DNA of 64,000 nucleotides from UBA2112 sp964596695 (GTDB taxonomy: Bacteria > Patescibacteriota > Saccharimonadia > Saccharimonadales > Saccharimonadaceae), in the NCBI GenBank assembly GCA_964596695.1, contig CAZQVE010000002.1, forward strand, positions 1 through 64,000. The letters are read 5' to 3'. The number at the start of each line of letters is the position of its first letter. Position 1 is the first letter of the stretch. Shown piece after piece: positions 8,714 to 16,633 of this stretch. The notes under the pieces are model-generated. The model had not been told where the DNA came from and searched no databases. It saw only the letters and a list, made by a program, of their open reading frames with translations. The position numbers and the translations under genes are program-made.

Positions 8714-9340
8714 ATGACAGAAATATCGAAACAACGCGGTGACGTGCAGGTTGTCGTTTTTGCGACACTTACGCTGGTCGTCCTGGCACTTATCGGTGTA
8801 CTATTTTGGCAAAACTTCATAGTAAAGCCAGAGTCTGATAACTCTCGCGCGGCCGTCACGGAAAATACAGAAAGTATCGAAAGCGCTAAAAGCACTACTG
8901 ATTCCACGGCTTTAACTCCGACACCCAGTGTCAATCTGGTAGCAGAGGCAAAATCAGGCATTTCAGAGTCGATGAATCGTTCCGACTTCAGCGGCCTGGA
9001 GAAGTATCTGGCACCGACCGTCGAAATGGCGATTAGCCATACAGACTCGGGTGTGCTGCGTCTTTCAGGTAAAGAAGCGGTCGCGACTTTTCACAAGTAT
9101 TTCAGAGACTATGCAAACAGCAACAAGCAGCCTGTCGTGACTGAATGGACGCTTGCGGATTTTAAAGACATTACGAACAAAAAGCTTAAGGATCAGGCCG
9201 CTGCTTCAAAATTCTTTGATTTTTCCGGAACATACGTCGGCATAGGAAAAGGATCCACTGATGATGCATTTGCAGCCTTCCGTCTAAACGACGAGGGAAA
9301 GATTACCTATATCTTCTACGGCTTTATCTACGGATATTAA
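8714..9340 (+). CDS. Membrane-anchored protein, possibly NTF2-like, 208 aa
   Basis: One N-terminal transmembrane segment (about residues 13-35) is followed by a Ser/Thr/Glu-rich spacer (36-75) and a globular C-terminal domain. That domain has alpha-helix then curved-sheet character (SDFSGLEKYLAPTVEMAISHT, later FAAFRLNDEGKITYIFYGF), which resembles NTF2/SnoaL-like folds, but I cannot confirm this by eye. The ATG is 6 nt after TGG-TAAACT (8699-8707), an extended -10. It is probably exposed outside the membrane. Function unknown. Confidence 0.7.
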   Translation: MTEISKQRGDVQVVVFATLTLVVLALIGVLFWQNFIVKPESDNSRAAVTENTESIESAKSTTDSTALTPTPSVNLVAEAKSGISESMNRSDFSGLEKYLAPTVEMAISHTDSGVLRLSGKEAVATFHKYFRDYANSNKQPVVTEWTLADFKDITNKKLKDQAAASKFFDFSGTYVGIGKGSTDDAFAAFRLNDEGKITYIFYGFIYGY

Positions 9341-9418
9341 CGCAAACCCTCTCGTAAGTAGTTTCAATAGAACTCTGGTGGCGAGATTGTCGTTGAGATG
9401 TTACTATAACAGAGATAT

Positions 9419-11299
9419 ATGGACACTCAAACGATTCGAAATGAATATCTGAAGTTTTTTGCTGAGCGCGGACACGCGGTGATTAAGCGTGCACCGCTCG
9501 TGCTGCATGATGACCCGACGACGCTCTTTACCGGCAGCGGCATGCAGCCGATTATCCCGTACCTGCTGGGCGAGCCGCATCCAGAGGGCAAGCGGCTGGT
9601 GGATAGCCAGACCTGCCTGCGCGCGCAGGATATCGATGACATTGGTGACAACCGTCACACGACATTCTTCGAGATGCTGGGCAACTGGAGCTTCGGCGAC
9701 TATTTCAAGGAGCAGCAAGTCGAGTGGATGTTCGAGTTTCTGGACACGGTCGTGCAGCTGGATATGAGCAAGCTCTACGTGACATGCTTTATCGGCGCGC
9801 CGGAGTACGGAATCGAAAAGGACACCGAAGCCGCAGAGGTCTGGAAGCGACTGTTCGAAGCAAAAGGTCTGAGCACTGGCATGCAGGATATTGGTAGCGA
9901 GGAGGATGGTTACCAAAAAGGCATGGAAGACGGCGCTCGAATCTTTTTCTACGACGGTAGCAAAAACTGGTGGTCGCGAAACGGCGCGCCGGAGAGCACG
10001 CCCGTGGGCGACCCGTGCGGTCCGGACAGCGAAATGTTTTATGATTTTGGCACGCCGCACAATCCGGAATACGGTGAGCACTGTCATCCCAACTGCGACT
10101 GCGGTCGGTTCATGGAAATCGGCAACAATGTCTTTATGGCGTATCGCAAGGTTGCTGAGGGCAAGTTTGAGCCGCTTGAGCACCCGAATATCGACCACGG
10201 CTCCGGCCTGGAGCGCATCGCCGCTGCCAAGCTAAACGACCCCGATGTGTACAAAATCAGTCTCATGTGGCCGATCATCCAGAAGCTCGAGCAGATGAGT
10301 GGCAAAAAGTACGACAGCCATACCGAAAGTATGCGTGTGATTGCCGATCACCTGCGCGCAGCGACATTCCTAGCCGTTGACGGTTGTGTACCGAGTAATA
10401 AGCAGCAAGGTTATGTGATGCGCCGCCTCGTGCGCCGCGCCATGGTCAAAGCATTCGACCTAGGCGTTGAGCAGAATTTTATGCAAGAAGTCGTGCCAGT
10501 TATTGCTGACCTGTACCATAGCGACTTTCCAGAAGTTGCTGAGAATCGCGACACTATCATCGCCGTACTCGTGAAGGAAGAAAAGGCCTTTCGCCAGACG
10601 CTACGCAAGGGGCTACAGCAGTTTCCAAAGCTTGCGGCGGATGGTCTGAACGGTGAAGTTATCTTTACGCTGTATGATACCTACGGCTTTCCAGTTGAAC
10701 TATCAACCGAAGAGGCATTCAAACAGGACGTGAATCTGTCTGAAAATTGGCGCGAAGAGTTCGACGCCAAAATGGCCGAGCAGCGTGCTCGCAGCCAGAC
10801 GGCAGCCAAAGGCGACTTCAAGGGCGGCCTAGGTGGCCACACGCTGCAGCACAAGAAATACCACACCGCGACCCACCTGTTACAGTCCGCACTGCGCGAG
10901 ATTTTCGGTACTGAACTGCGTCAGCACGGCAGTAACATTACTGAGGAACGTCTGCGTTTCGACTTCAACCTCGACCGCAAAATGACGCCAGAAGAAATCA
11001 CTCGCGCCGAAGAGCTGGTGAACGGTTGGATTGCCGAAGACCTACCGGTTAGTTTCACGATGTATCCAACCCAGCAAGCACTTGATATGGGCGCCATCGG
11101 TCCGTTCGGCGAACGCTACGATGAGCAGGTGAAAGTCTACCAAATGGGCGAAGGCGATCACATTGCCAGCCTCGAAATTTGTGGCGGTCCGCATGTGGAT
11201 CACACCGGCCAGCTAGCCGAAGGAAATAAAGTCTTTAAAGTTTTGAAGGAAGAGTCATCTTCTGCTGGAATCAGAAGAATTAAGGCGGCGCTAGTTTAG
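9419..11299 (+). CDS. alaS: Alanyl-tRNA synthetase, compact form
   Basis: Class II synthetase charging tRNA-Ala. The catalytic core is complete (TLFTGSGMQPIIPYL, FFEMLGNWSFGDYF, DHGSGLERIA), and an editing site is present: HTATH at 482-486 and CGGPH at 588-592, where the usual motif is CGGTH. At 626 aa it lacks the C-Ala domain of about 870-aa bacterial enzymes, and the beta-barrel linker before the editing domain is shortened. The ATG is 8 nt after TATAAC (9405-9410). The last 60 or so bases are richer in A/T and use AGA arginine codons, and a synonymous second copy of this 3' end lies 85 nt downstream, so the present C-terminus seems to have been replaced. Confidence 0.95.
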   Translation: MDTQTIRNEYLKFFAERGHAVIKRAPLVLHDDPTTLFTGSGMQPIIPYLLGEPHPEGKRLVDSQTCLRAQDIDDIGDNRHTTFFEMLGNWSFGDYFKEQQVEWMFEFLDTVVQLDMSKLYVTCFIGAPEYGIEKDTEAAEVWKRLFEAKGLSTGMQDIGSEEDGYQKGMEDGARIFFYDGSKNWWSRNGAPESTPVGDPCGPDSEMFYDFGTPHNPEYGEHCHPNCDCGRFMEIGNNVFMAYRKVAEGKFEPLEHPNIDHGSGLERIAAAKLNDPDVYKISLMWPIIQKLEQMSGKKYDSHTESMRVIADHLRAATFLAVDGCVPSNKQQGYVMRRLVRRAMVKAFDLGVEQNFMQEVVPVIADLYHSDFPEVAENRDTIIAVLVKEEKAFRQTLRKGLQQFPKLAADGLNGEVIFTLYDTYGFPVELSTEEAFKQDVNLSENWREEFDAKMAEQRARSQTAAKGDFKGGLGGHTLQHKKYHTATHLLQSALREIFGTELRQHGSNITEERLRFDFNLDRKMTPEEITRAEELVNGWIAEDLPVSFTMYPTQQALDMGAIGPFGERYDEQVKVYQMGEGDHIASLEICGGPHVDHTGQLAEGNKVFKVLKEESSSAGIRRIKAALV

Positions 11300-11439
11300 G
11301 GGTGAGCAGCCCGAGCGGCGGATTTATTCCGCGCGCGGCGCGATGAGAGGGGATATTCCCCTCTCATAAGGCGGAGCCGTTAAAAAAGAAGAATCATCCA
11401 GCGCCGGTATCCGCCGAATCAAGGCCGTCTTGGCTTAGT
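11300..11439 (+). repeat. Displaced second copy of the alaS 3' end with hairpin insert
   Basis: After the alaS stop comes about 85 bp of GC-rich sequence with a perfect 11-bp hairpin (ATGAGAGGGGA-TAT-TCCCCTCTCAT, 11343-11367). From about 11383 an open stretch again encodes KKEESSSAGIRRIKAVLA and a TAG stop at 11437-11439. The functional gene ends KEESSSAGIRRIKAALV. The two copies agree in protein but differ at most third positions (for example AGA AGA against CGC CGA for Arg-Arg). The downstream copy has the codon style of the rest of alaS and looks like the original end. Confidence 0.85.
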
Positions 11440-11635
11440 ATTCCAACTGTACGATTTCGCTGTACTTCATCGCTGCTGATGTCAGCAAATGAATACTGTG
11501 CAGCATAGCCTGTCCGAATATCTGAGATGAGCCGAACGGTATTGCTTGGTGTTCGGCTACGATATCGGCTTTTGCGTCCATTAATCTCAGGTATTTTGGC
11601 GCCATAAGCGCGACTGGTATATAATAGTGACAATT
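11440..11635. promoter_or_regulatory. Intergenic region with the ftsA-like promoter
   Basis: No gene is supported here; a 79-codon opposite-strand reading frame is unsupported. TATAAT at 11620-11625 ends 10 nt before the ATG at 11636 and is the probable promoter of the downstream operon to 16243. Confidence 0.55.
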
Positions 11636-12901
11636 ATGGTTTTCGAAAAAATCCGCTCAGTACGCAAAGGCGAGTCTGACGATAGCTACATCGTCGGTCT
11701 CGATATTGGAACCGAATTCGTTAAGGCGCTGATAGCGAAAGTCAATGGAGAGAATCTGGACATCGTGGGCGTTGGTCGCGCTCGCCAGGATGTCAGTGAC
11801 ATGCACGGCGGCGCGATAGCCGATATCGCCGGTGTGGTACACAACTGCGAAGAGGCGCTGGCGGAGGCTGAGGATCAAGCAGGTCTCCAGGCGAAAAAGG
11901 CCGTTATCGGTATCGCTGGCGAGCTGGTTAAGGGTGTGACGAACACTATCAAGTACCGCCGGCCACAGCCTGACAAGCCGCTTGATGTTCGCGAGATGGA
12001 ATTTATCATCGAGAAGGTACAGGAGCGAGCACAGGGCAAGGCGCAGAAGCAAATCGCGCTAGAGACTGGCAACGAAGACGTCGAGGTTAAGTTGGTTAAC
12101 AGCGCTCTCGTCAGTATTCATATAGATGGCTACAAAGTGTCGAATCCTATCGGTTTTCAGGGCAAGGACGTATCGGTGCAGATTTACACGGCGTTCGCGC
12201 CGATGGTGCATATTGGTGCATTGGAGCATGTGGCTGAAGATTTGGCGTTGGAGCTGGTTGCAGTGGCGGCCGAGCCTTTCGCGGTCAGCCGCAGTGTGCT
12301 TGGTACCGATAGCAACAGTACCTTTACGGCCGTTTTGGCTGATGTTGGCGGCGGTACGACCGACATAGCTGTCGTTAATGATGGCGGTGTCGAGGGTACG
12401 CGCATGTTCGGTATCGGTGGACGTAGCTTCACCAAGACGCTTATGACTGATATGGATCTTAGCTATGCTGACGCCGAGAAGCTGAAGCTTCACCTAGGCC
12501 ATGAGCAGATAAAAGCGTCCGTCAAGAAGCAAGCGAATGAAGCGATCGACAAGACGCTTGAAGTTTGGCTGGCCGGTGTCGAGCTGGCACTGAGCGAGTT
12601 TGATTCGGTTGACCATCTGCCAAGTAAGATTCTTCTCTGCGGCGGTGGTGCTAGCTTAGACCAATTGGTCGAGGCATTGTCTGGACGTGACTGGTACAAG
12701 GAACTGCCGTTTACCAAGAAGCCGGCCGTTCACCATATCCAACCGTCCGAAGTTGTCGGCATCAGTGACACCACCGGATCGGTTACCGACCACACGTTCA
12801 TTACTGCTATGGGTCTGCTACGGGTCGGCTATGATACAATTGTCGGCAGTGGTGACAGCGACACGATCAAGGATAAAGTGAACCGCTTGTTAAGAATTTA
12901 G
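11636..12901 (+). CDS. FtsA-like (FtsA/PilM) actin-fold ATPase
   Basis: 421 aa actin-like protein. Phosphate 1 motif YIVGLDIGTEFVKALI is near residues 14-29, the SHS2-type insertion follows (VSNPIGFQGKDVSVQIYTAF), then phosphate 2 ADVGGGTTDIAV and adenosine motif LLCGGGASLDQL. The organisation matches FtsA, the membrane tether for FtsZ; PilM of the pilus platform shares the fold and cannot be excluded, especially in a window full of pilins. The ATG at 11636 is preferred over a GTG 9 nt upstream because it sits 10 nt after the -10 box. It is first in a probable operon with a baseplate-J-like gene, ruvX and mltG; no ftsZ is adjacent. Confidence 0.85.
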   Translation: MVFEKIRSVRKGESDDSYIVGLDIGTEFVKALIAKVNGENLDIVGVGRARQDVSDMHGGAIADIAGVVHNCEEALAEAEDQAGLQAKKAVIGIAGELVKGVTNTIKYRRPQPDKPLDVREMEFIIEKVQERAQGKAQKQIALETGNEDVEVKLVNSALVSIHIDGYKVSNPIGFQGKDVSVQIYTAFAPMVHIGALEHVAEDLALELVAVAAEPFAVSRSVLGTDSNSTFTAVLADVGGGTTDIAVVNDGGVEGTRMFGIGGRSFTKTLMTDMDLSYADAEKLKLHLGHEQIKASVKKQANEAIDKTLEVWLAGVELALSEFDSVDHLPSKILLCGGGASLDQLVEALSGRDWYKELPFTKKPAVHHIQPSEVVGISDTTGSVTDHTFITAMGLLRVGYDTIVGSGDSDTIKDKVNRLLRI

Positions 12902-12912
12902 GTTAGATAGGT

Positions 12913-14580
12913 ATGCAGCAAAAAGACGTTATTTACATCGATGTCGAAGACGACATTACCGCCATTATCGGCAAGGTCAAAGGGGCTAAGGAAAAGATTG
13001 TTGCCTTAGTACCACCCAAGCGCACCGGCGTGCTGCAAAGCGCGGTTAATTTGCGATTGCTGGCCAAGGCGGCTGATAGCGAAAAGAAACGCCTCGTACT
13101 GATTACTGGCAACTCAGCACTTGCCGGTCTGGCCGCCAGTGCCAAGATTCCGGTGGCTAAAACATTGCAGTCCCCACCGAAACTAGCCGACGTTCCGGAA
13201 GCTGATGACGATGACGAAGACGATGTCATTGACGGCAAGCAGCTGCCTGTCGGTGATCATGCTGGCATGAAAAAGGACGACGATGACGCCGAAGAAATTA
13301 TTGTTCCTGCGGATTTGGATAGTATCGATGTCGATAACGACGCTCCGACCAAACCGGTCAAATCAGACAAACAGGCTGCTAAAAAGCGTGTCAAAGTGCC
13401 CGACTTCGGTACCTTCCGCAAGAAGCTTGTTCTCGGTATAAGCGGCGGTATCTTGCTGGTCTTGTTCCTCGTGTGGGCGATTGTCATCGCGCCGCATGCT
13501 ACTGTCGTCGTGAGCGCCAAGACTTCACCTGTTGAAGTCAAAAAGGCGCTGACTATTGGTGATTCGTTGTCGAACGACCCTACGAAGAATACCCTGTCCT
13601 CGATCACGCAGACCGACAAAGTATCGACGGATGTCGATATCGAACCGACAGGTACCAAAGAAGTTGGCGAAAAGGCGACTGGCACGGTCGTATTCTCCAA
13701 CTGCCAAGATCCAAGCAGTCTGACTATTAACGCCGGCACGTACATCAGCAATCATGGCAACAACTACGTCGTTCAGTCGACGGTTGTCGTACCTGGCGGT
13801 AGCGGCAACTTCTTTACCGGCTGCACCTCTCCGGGTCAGTCGGAACCGGTAAAAATCGTGGCAACTGATATTGGCGATAAATACAATACTGCGGCAGATG
13901 CTCAATTTACCGTTGCCGGCTTTACGAACAAGATGACGGCCTCGACTGATGACGGTATTACTGGTGGTGAATCACATGAAGCGACAGTCGTCACTGCCGA
14001 CGACGTCCAAAAGGCACTCGACGAGTTGAAGCAGAAAAACACCAACGACCAGAAGAAGAAGCTTGCTGGCAAATTCAGCGACGGCATCAAGGTCATCAAC
14101 GAGACCTTCACGAGTACATCAAGCGAGCCTAAGCTCGCGCCCGGTATCGGCGAAGAGGTCAAGGACGGCAGCAAGGCTAAGATGACTGTCGAGGTTACGT
14201 ACACCCTGATGGGCGTTTCCAAAGACGCGCTGGATGATTACCTGAACACTGTTATTGAAGATCAGTTAGGCGGCACCAATGACAAGCGGATTTACGACAG
14301 CGGTGCCTCGAAGGCGAGGTTTTCAGAGTTTCAGGCTGCGACCGATGACAAGCCAACAACCGTTCGCGTAGAGGCGACAGGTCAAGTTGGTCCGAAGATC
14401 GACGACAACCGTATAAAGGAGCTCGTCCAGGGTAAGCGCAGTGGAGAAGTGATTGGTCTGATCAAAGCCATCGACGGTGTCAGTGATGTCGATGTCAAAC
14501 TCTCTCCGTTCTGGGTTCAGGGCGTACCTGGCGACACCAAGAAAATAACCGTTGAATTCAAACTCATCAACAATGATTAG
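12913..14580 (+). CDS. Baseplate-J-like single-pass membrane protein, 555 aa
   Basis: An N-terminal Rossmann-like domain (IYIDVEDDITAIIGKVK, then KIVALVPPKR, LVLITGNSALAGLA, residues 5-95) is followed by an acidic linker (about 96-160, with runs of Asp), a transmembrane helix (about 171-192) and a beta-rich extracytoplasmic region with repeats resembling those annotated as baseplate J/gp47 in Patescibacteria. No phage genes surround it, so a cellular envelope role is more likely. It starts 11 nt after the FtsA-like stop. Whether it works with that actin-like protein, as PilN does with PilM, is an inference from order only. Confidence 0.75.
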   Translation: MQQKDVIYIDVEDDITAIIGKVKGAKEKIVALVPPKRTGVLQSAVNLRLLAKAADSEKKRLVLITGNSALAGLAASAKIPVAKTLQSPPKLADVPEADDDDEDDVIDGKQLPVGDHAGMKKDDDDAEEIIVPADLDSIDVDNDAPTKPVKSDKQAAKKRVKVPDFGTFRKKLVLGISGGILLVLFLVWAIVIAPHATVVVSAKTSPVEVKKALTIGDSLSNDPTKNTLSSITQTDKVSTDVDIEPTGTKEVGEKATGTVVFSNCQDPSSLTINAGTYISNHGNNYVVQSTVVVPGGSGNFFTGCTSPGQSEPVKIVATDIGDKYNTAADAQFTVAGFTNKMTASTDDGITGGESHEATVVTADDVQKALDELKQKNTNDQKKKLAGKFSDGIKVINETFTSTSSEPKLAPGIGEEVKDGSKAKMTVEVTYTLMGVSKDALDDYLNTVIEDQLGGTNDKRIYDSGASKARFSEFQAATDDKPTTVRVEATGQVGPKIDDNRIKELVQGKRSGEVIGLIKAIDGVSDVDVKLSPFWVQGVPGDTKKITVEFKLINND

Positions 14581-14592
14581 CAGGAGGACAGT

Positions 14593-14994
14593 ATGAGTTC
14601 TCTTCTCTCTCTCGATGTTGGCACCAAGCGTATCGGCGTCGCGGCTGCCGATACTACCGTACCCGTAGCGCAGCCGCTTGTGACGCTCGAGGTAGACGGC
14701 ACTGAGATCGACAAAATCAAGCAGCTCGTACAAGAGCGTTCGGTTGAAAAGGTAGTAGTGGGTTATCCGCGCAATCAAGCGGGTGACGCGACCGAGCAAA
14801 CGGCGTTCAGTGAGGCGTTCGGTAACAAAGTAAAGGATTTCGTAGAAATTGCTTTCCAGGACGAATCGCTGACCAGTGTTATGGCAGAAGACCGGCTAAA
14901 GGCCAGCGGCAAGCCGTACAGCAAGGCCGACATCGACGCCTTCGCCGCCGCGATTATCCTACAAGATTATCTGGAGCAAAATCATGCCGCCTGA
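14593..14994 (+). CDS. ruvX: Holliday junction resolvase-like / pre-16S rRNA nuclease YqgF
   Basis: 133 aa RNase H-fold protein of the YqgF/RuvX family. The first catalytic Asp is in SLDVGTKRIGVAAADT (D8), the second acidic residue in FQDESLTS, and the third in KADIDAFAAAIILQDYL. In other bacteria YqgF matures the 5' end of 16S rRNA. An unusually strong Shine-Dalgarno (AGGAGG, 14581-14586) precedes the ATG, unlike the leaderless genes of the window, in keeping with an internal operon position. The end overlaps mltG by 11 nt. Confidence 0.93.
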   Translation: MSSLLSLDVGTKRIGVAAADTTVPVAQPLVTLEVDGTEIDKIKQLVQERSVEKVVVGYPRNQAGDATEQTAFSEAFGNKVKDFVEIAFQDESLTSVMAEDRLKASGKPYSKADIDAFAAAIILQDYLEQNHAA

Positions 14995-16243
14995 GAACAA
15001 AAAACCGCGCCCCTCGCTAGATGGCGTCCGCCGTCCGGTACGCAATAATAATCCGACGAGGCGGCCAAAGCCGGATCTCCGACCCGACCATGAGCTCCCA
15101 GCGCCAAAACCAGAGCCGCTGATCGAAGATCAAGGCAACGATATGATGCTAGATCCGGGCGGGGGCGAAAAGACGCCCGCTATCGGACTGCCGAAGCGCC
15201 GTCATTGGCGCCGATGGGTTGCTATTGTCGGCGGTATTATATTGGTAGTTTTGGTAGTACTTGCGGCTGGCGCGTACGCTTGGTACCAGCGTGAGCTGAC
15301 ACCGGTGACAAGTGACACGACTAAGCACGTTCGCGTGGTGATCGAGAGCGGCGAGACGCCCGATGCTATCGCCGACGAGCTAGAGTCTGCCGGTGTGATT
15401 CGTAGCAGCTTGGCATTTACGATCTATACCAGGCTGACCAATACCCGGGACAGTCTGAAGGCTGGCGTATACAACCTGCAGCCGAGCCTTTCGACAAAGG
15501 CAATCGTTGACCGGCTTGTCGACGGCAAACAAGATAACTTCCGCGTAACCTTCCTTCCTGGAGACACCCTGGCAAACGGTCGAAAAGCGCTTTTGAGCTT
15601 GGGTATATACAGCGAATCCGACATAGACGCGGCACTTAGCAAGACGTACGACGGTCCGCTTTTCGCGACCAAGCCGGCGGGTACCGACCTCGAGGGGTAT
15701 TTGTTCGGTGAAACGATCGAATTTGATTCTTCGGCCACCGTGGAGACTATCTTGCAGCGCTTTTTTGACGAATATGCCGCCTTTATTGACCAACATGACC
15801 TTGTCGCGGCCTTTCAGAAGCAGGGTCTGACGCTATACGAGGGCATTACGCTGGCATCAATCGTTCAGCGCGAGATCTCAAGCCCCGACCCGAACACCGC
15901 AAGCAACGATCAGCGGCAGGTCGCTCGGGTGTTTCTGAACCGTCTGGCGGCTGGTATGACGCTTGGTTCGGACGTCACATACCAGTATGCCGCTAAAAAG
16001 ATGGGTGTGGCGCCCAACCCGTCGCTTGACTCGCCGTATAATACGCGTATACACCCCGGTCTGCCGCCCGGTCCGATCGCCACGCCCGGAAAAGGCGCAT
16101 TACTGGCGGTTGCAAACCCGGCAGACAACGATTACCTGTTTTTCCTTAGTGGTGACGACGACGTGACGTATTTTGCTGCTACCGATGCTCAGCATCAGCA
16201 AAATATCGCCAATCATTGTCAGAAAAAGTGCTTGATTAACTAG
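14984..16243 (+). CDS. mltG: Endolytic murein transglycosylase MltG
   Basis: 419 aa. A proline-rich basic cytoplasmic region (1-75), one transmembrane helix (about 79-100), a LysM-like segment and the YceG catalytic domain. The catalytic Glu is E297 in ASIVQRE, followed by the family landmarks VARVFLNRL, SDVTYQY, SPYNTRIHPGLPPGPI and YLFFLSG. It cuts nascent glycan strands at the membrane and is thought to terminate chain growth. It overlaps ruvX by 11 nt, so it is translated from the same mRNA. Linkage of mltG and yqgF is widespread in bacteria. Confidence 0.94.
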   Translation: MPPENKKPRPSLDGVRRPVRNNNPTRRPKPDLRPDHELPAPKPEPLIEDQGNDMMLDPGGGEKTPAIGLPKRRHWRRWVAIVGGIILVVLVVLAAGAYAWYQRELTPVTSDTTKHVRVVIESGETPDAIADELESAGVIRSSLAFTIYTRLTNTRDSLKAGVYNLQPSLSTKAIVDRLVDGKQDNFRVTFLPGDTLANGRKALLSLGIYSESDIDAALSKTYDGPLFATKPAGTDLEGYLFGETIEFDSSATVETILQRFFDEYAAFIDQHDLVAAFQKQGLTLYEGITLASIVQREISSPDPNTASNDQRQVARVFLNRLAAGMTLGSDVTYQYAAKKMGVAPNPSLDSPYNTRIHPGLPPGPIATPGKGALLAVANPADNDYLFFLSGDDDVTYFAATDAQHQQNIANHCQKKCLIN

Positions 16244-16275
16244 TGATAACAGAGGTCAACATATTATAAAATATA

Positions 16276-16304
16276 TTGACATATATTTCAATAAAGCGTA
16301 AACT
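16276..16304 (+). promoter_or_regulatory. Canonical promoter with long leader
   Basis: TTGACA (16276-16281), 17-bp spacer, TAAACT (16299-16304). Transcription would start near 16311, leaving a leader of about 320 nt before the hydrolase start at 16634. Most other promoters here lack a -35 and a leader. Confidence 0.7.
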
Positions 16305-16335
16305 GGTTCTTAGCACATTTGCGTTTCATCACCTT

Positions 16336-16433
16336 ACAGACACGAGGATTACAGGTTGACAGCTGAATCCGGACAGCGTGTCTGTGCGAGTGGGAGTAAT
16401 GAGCGTAAATGAGCCTACCGACAAATGTCGCAC
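16336..16433 (+). ncRNA. Candidate structured 5' leader of the LysM-CHAP gene
   Basis: The leader folds by eye into a long hairpin: ACAGACACG (16336-16344) pairs with CGTGTCTGT (16377-16385), and inside it GGATT-A-CAG (16346-16354) pairs with CTGAATCC (16363-16370). A second stem pairs GTGCGA (16384-16389) with TCGCAC (16428-16433) and shares two bases with the first, so the two may compete; CGACAAATGTCG is palindromic within it. This is suggestive of a cis-regulatory RNA. I could not match it to a known riboswitch, including the c-di-AMP class that often controls wall hydrolases. The rest of the leader to 16633 shows no gene. Confidence 0.45.
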
Positions 16434-16633
16434 GGGTACGACAATACAACTTTTCGAAACTAATAATAATTAATGAAGAAATGGTCGACACGTACCCCGT
16501 TCCCTCCGTCCAATTGCGAGATGGCGAGAAGAAAGACAAAGTAAGGTAGCGCCCTTGTAGCAATACGAGCGGCAGGAGAACGATAATTCGTAATCAATCA
16601 ACAACGGACGACGATCAATCGTCAGCCGTCCGC

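Noticed and set aside
9404..10198. 264-codon frame on the minus strand opposite alaS
   Set aside because: It lies wholly within conserved alaS coding sequence; the protein has no recognisable domain and arises from codon periodicity.
11394..11633. 79-codon minus-strand frame downstream of alaS
   Set aside because: It overlaps the stranded alaS 3' end and the promoter region, has no initiation signals and no recognisable sequence.
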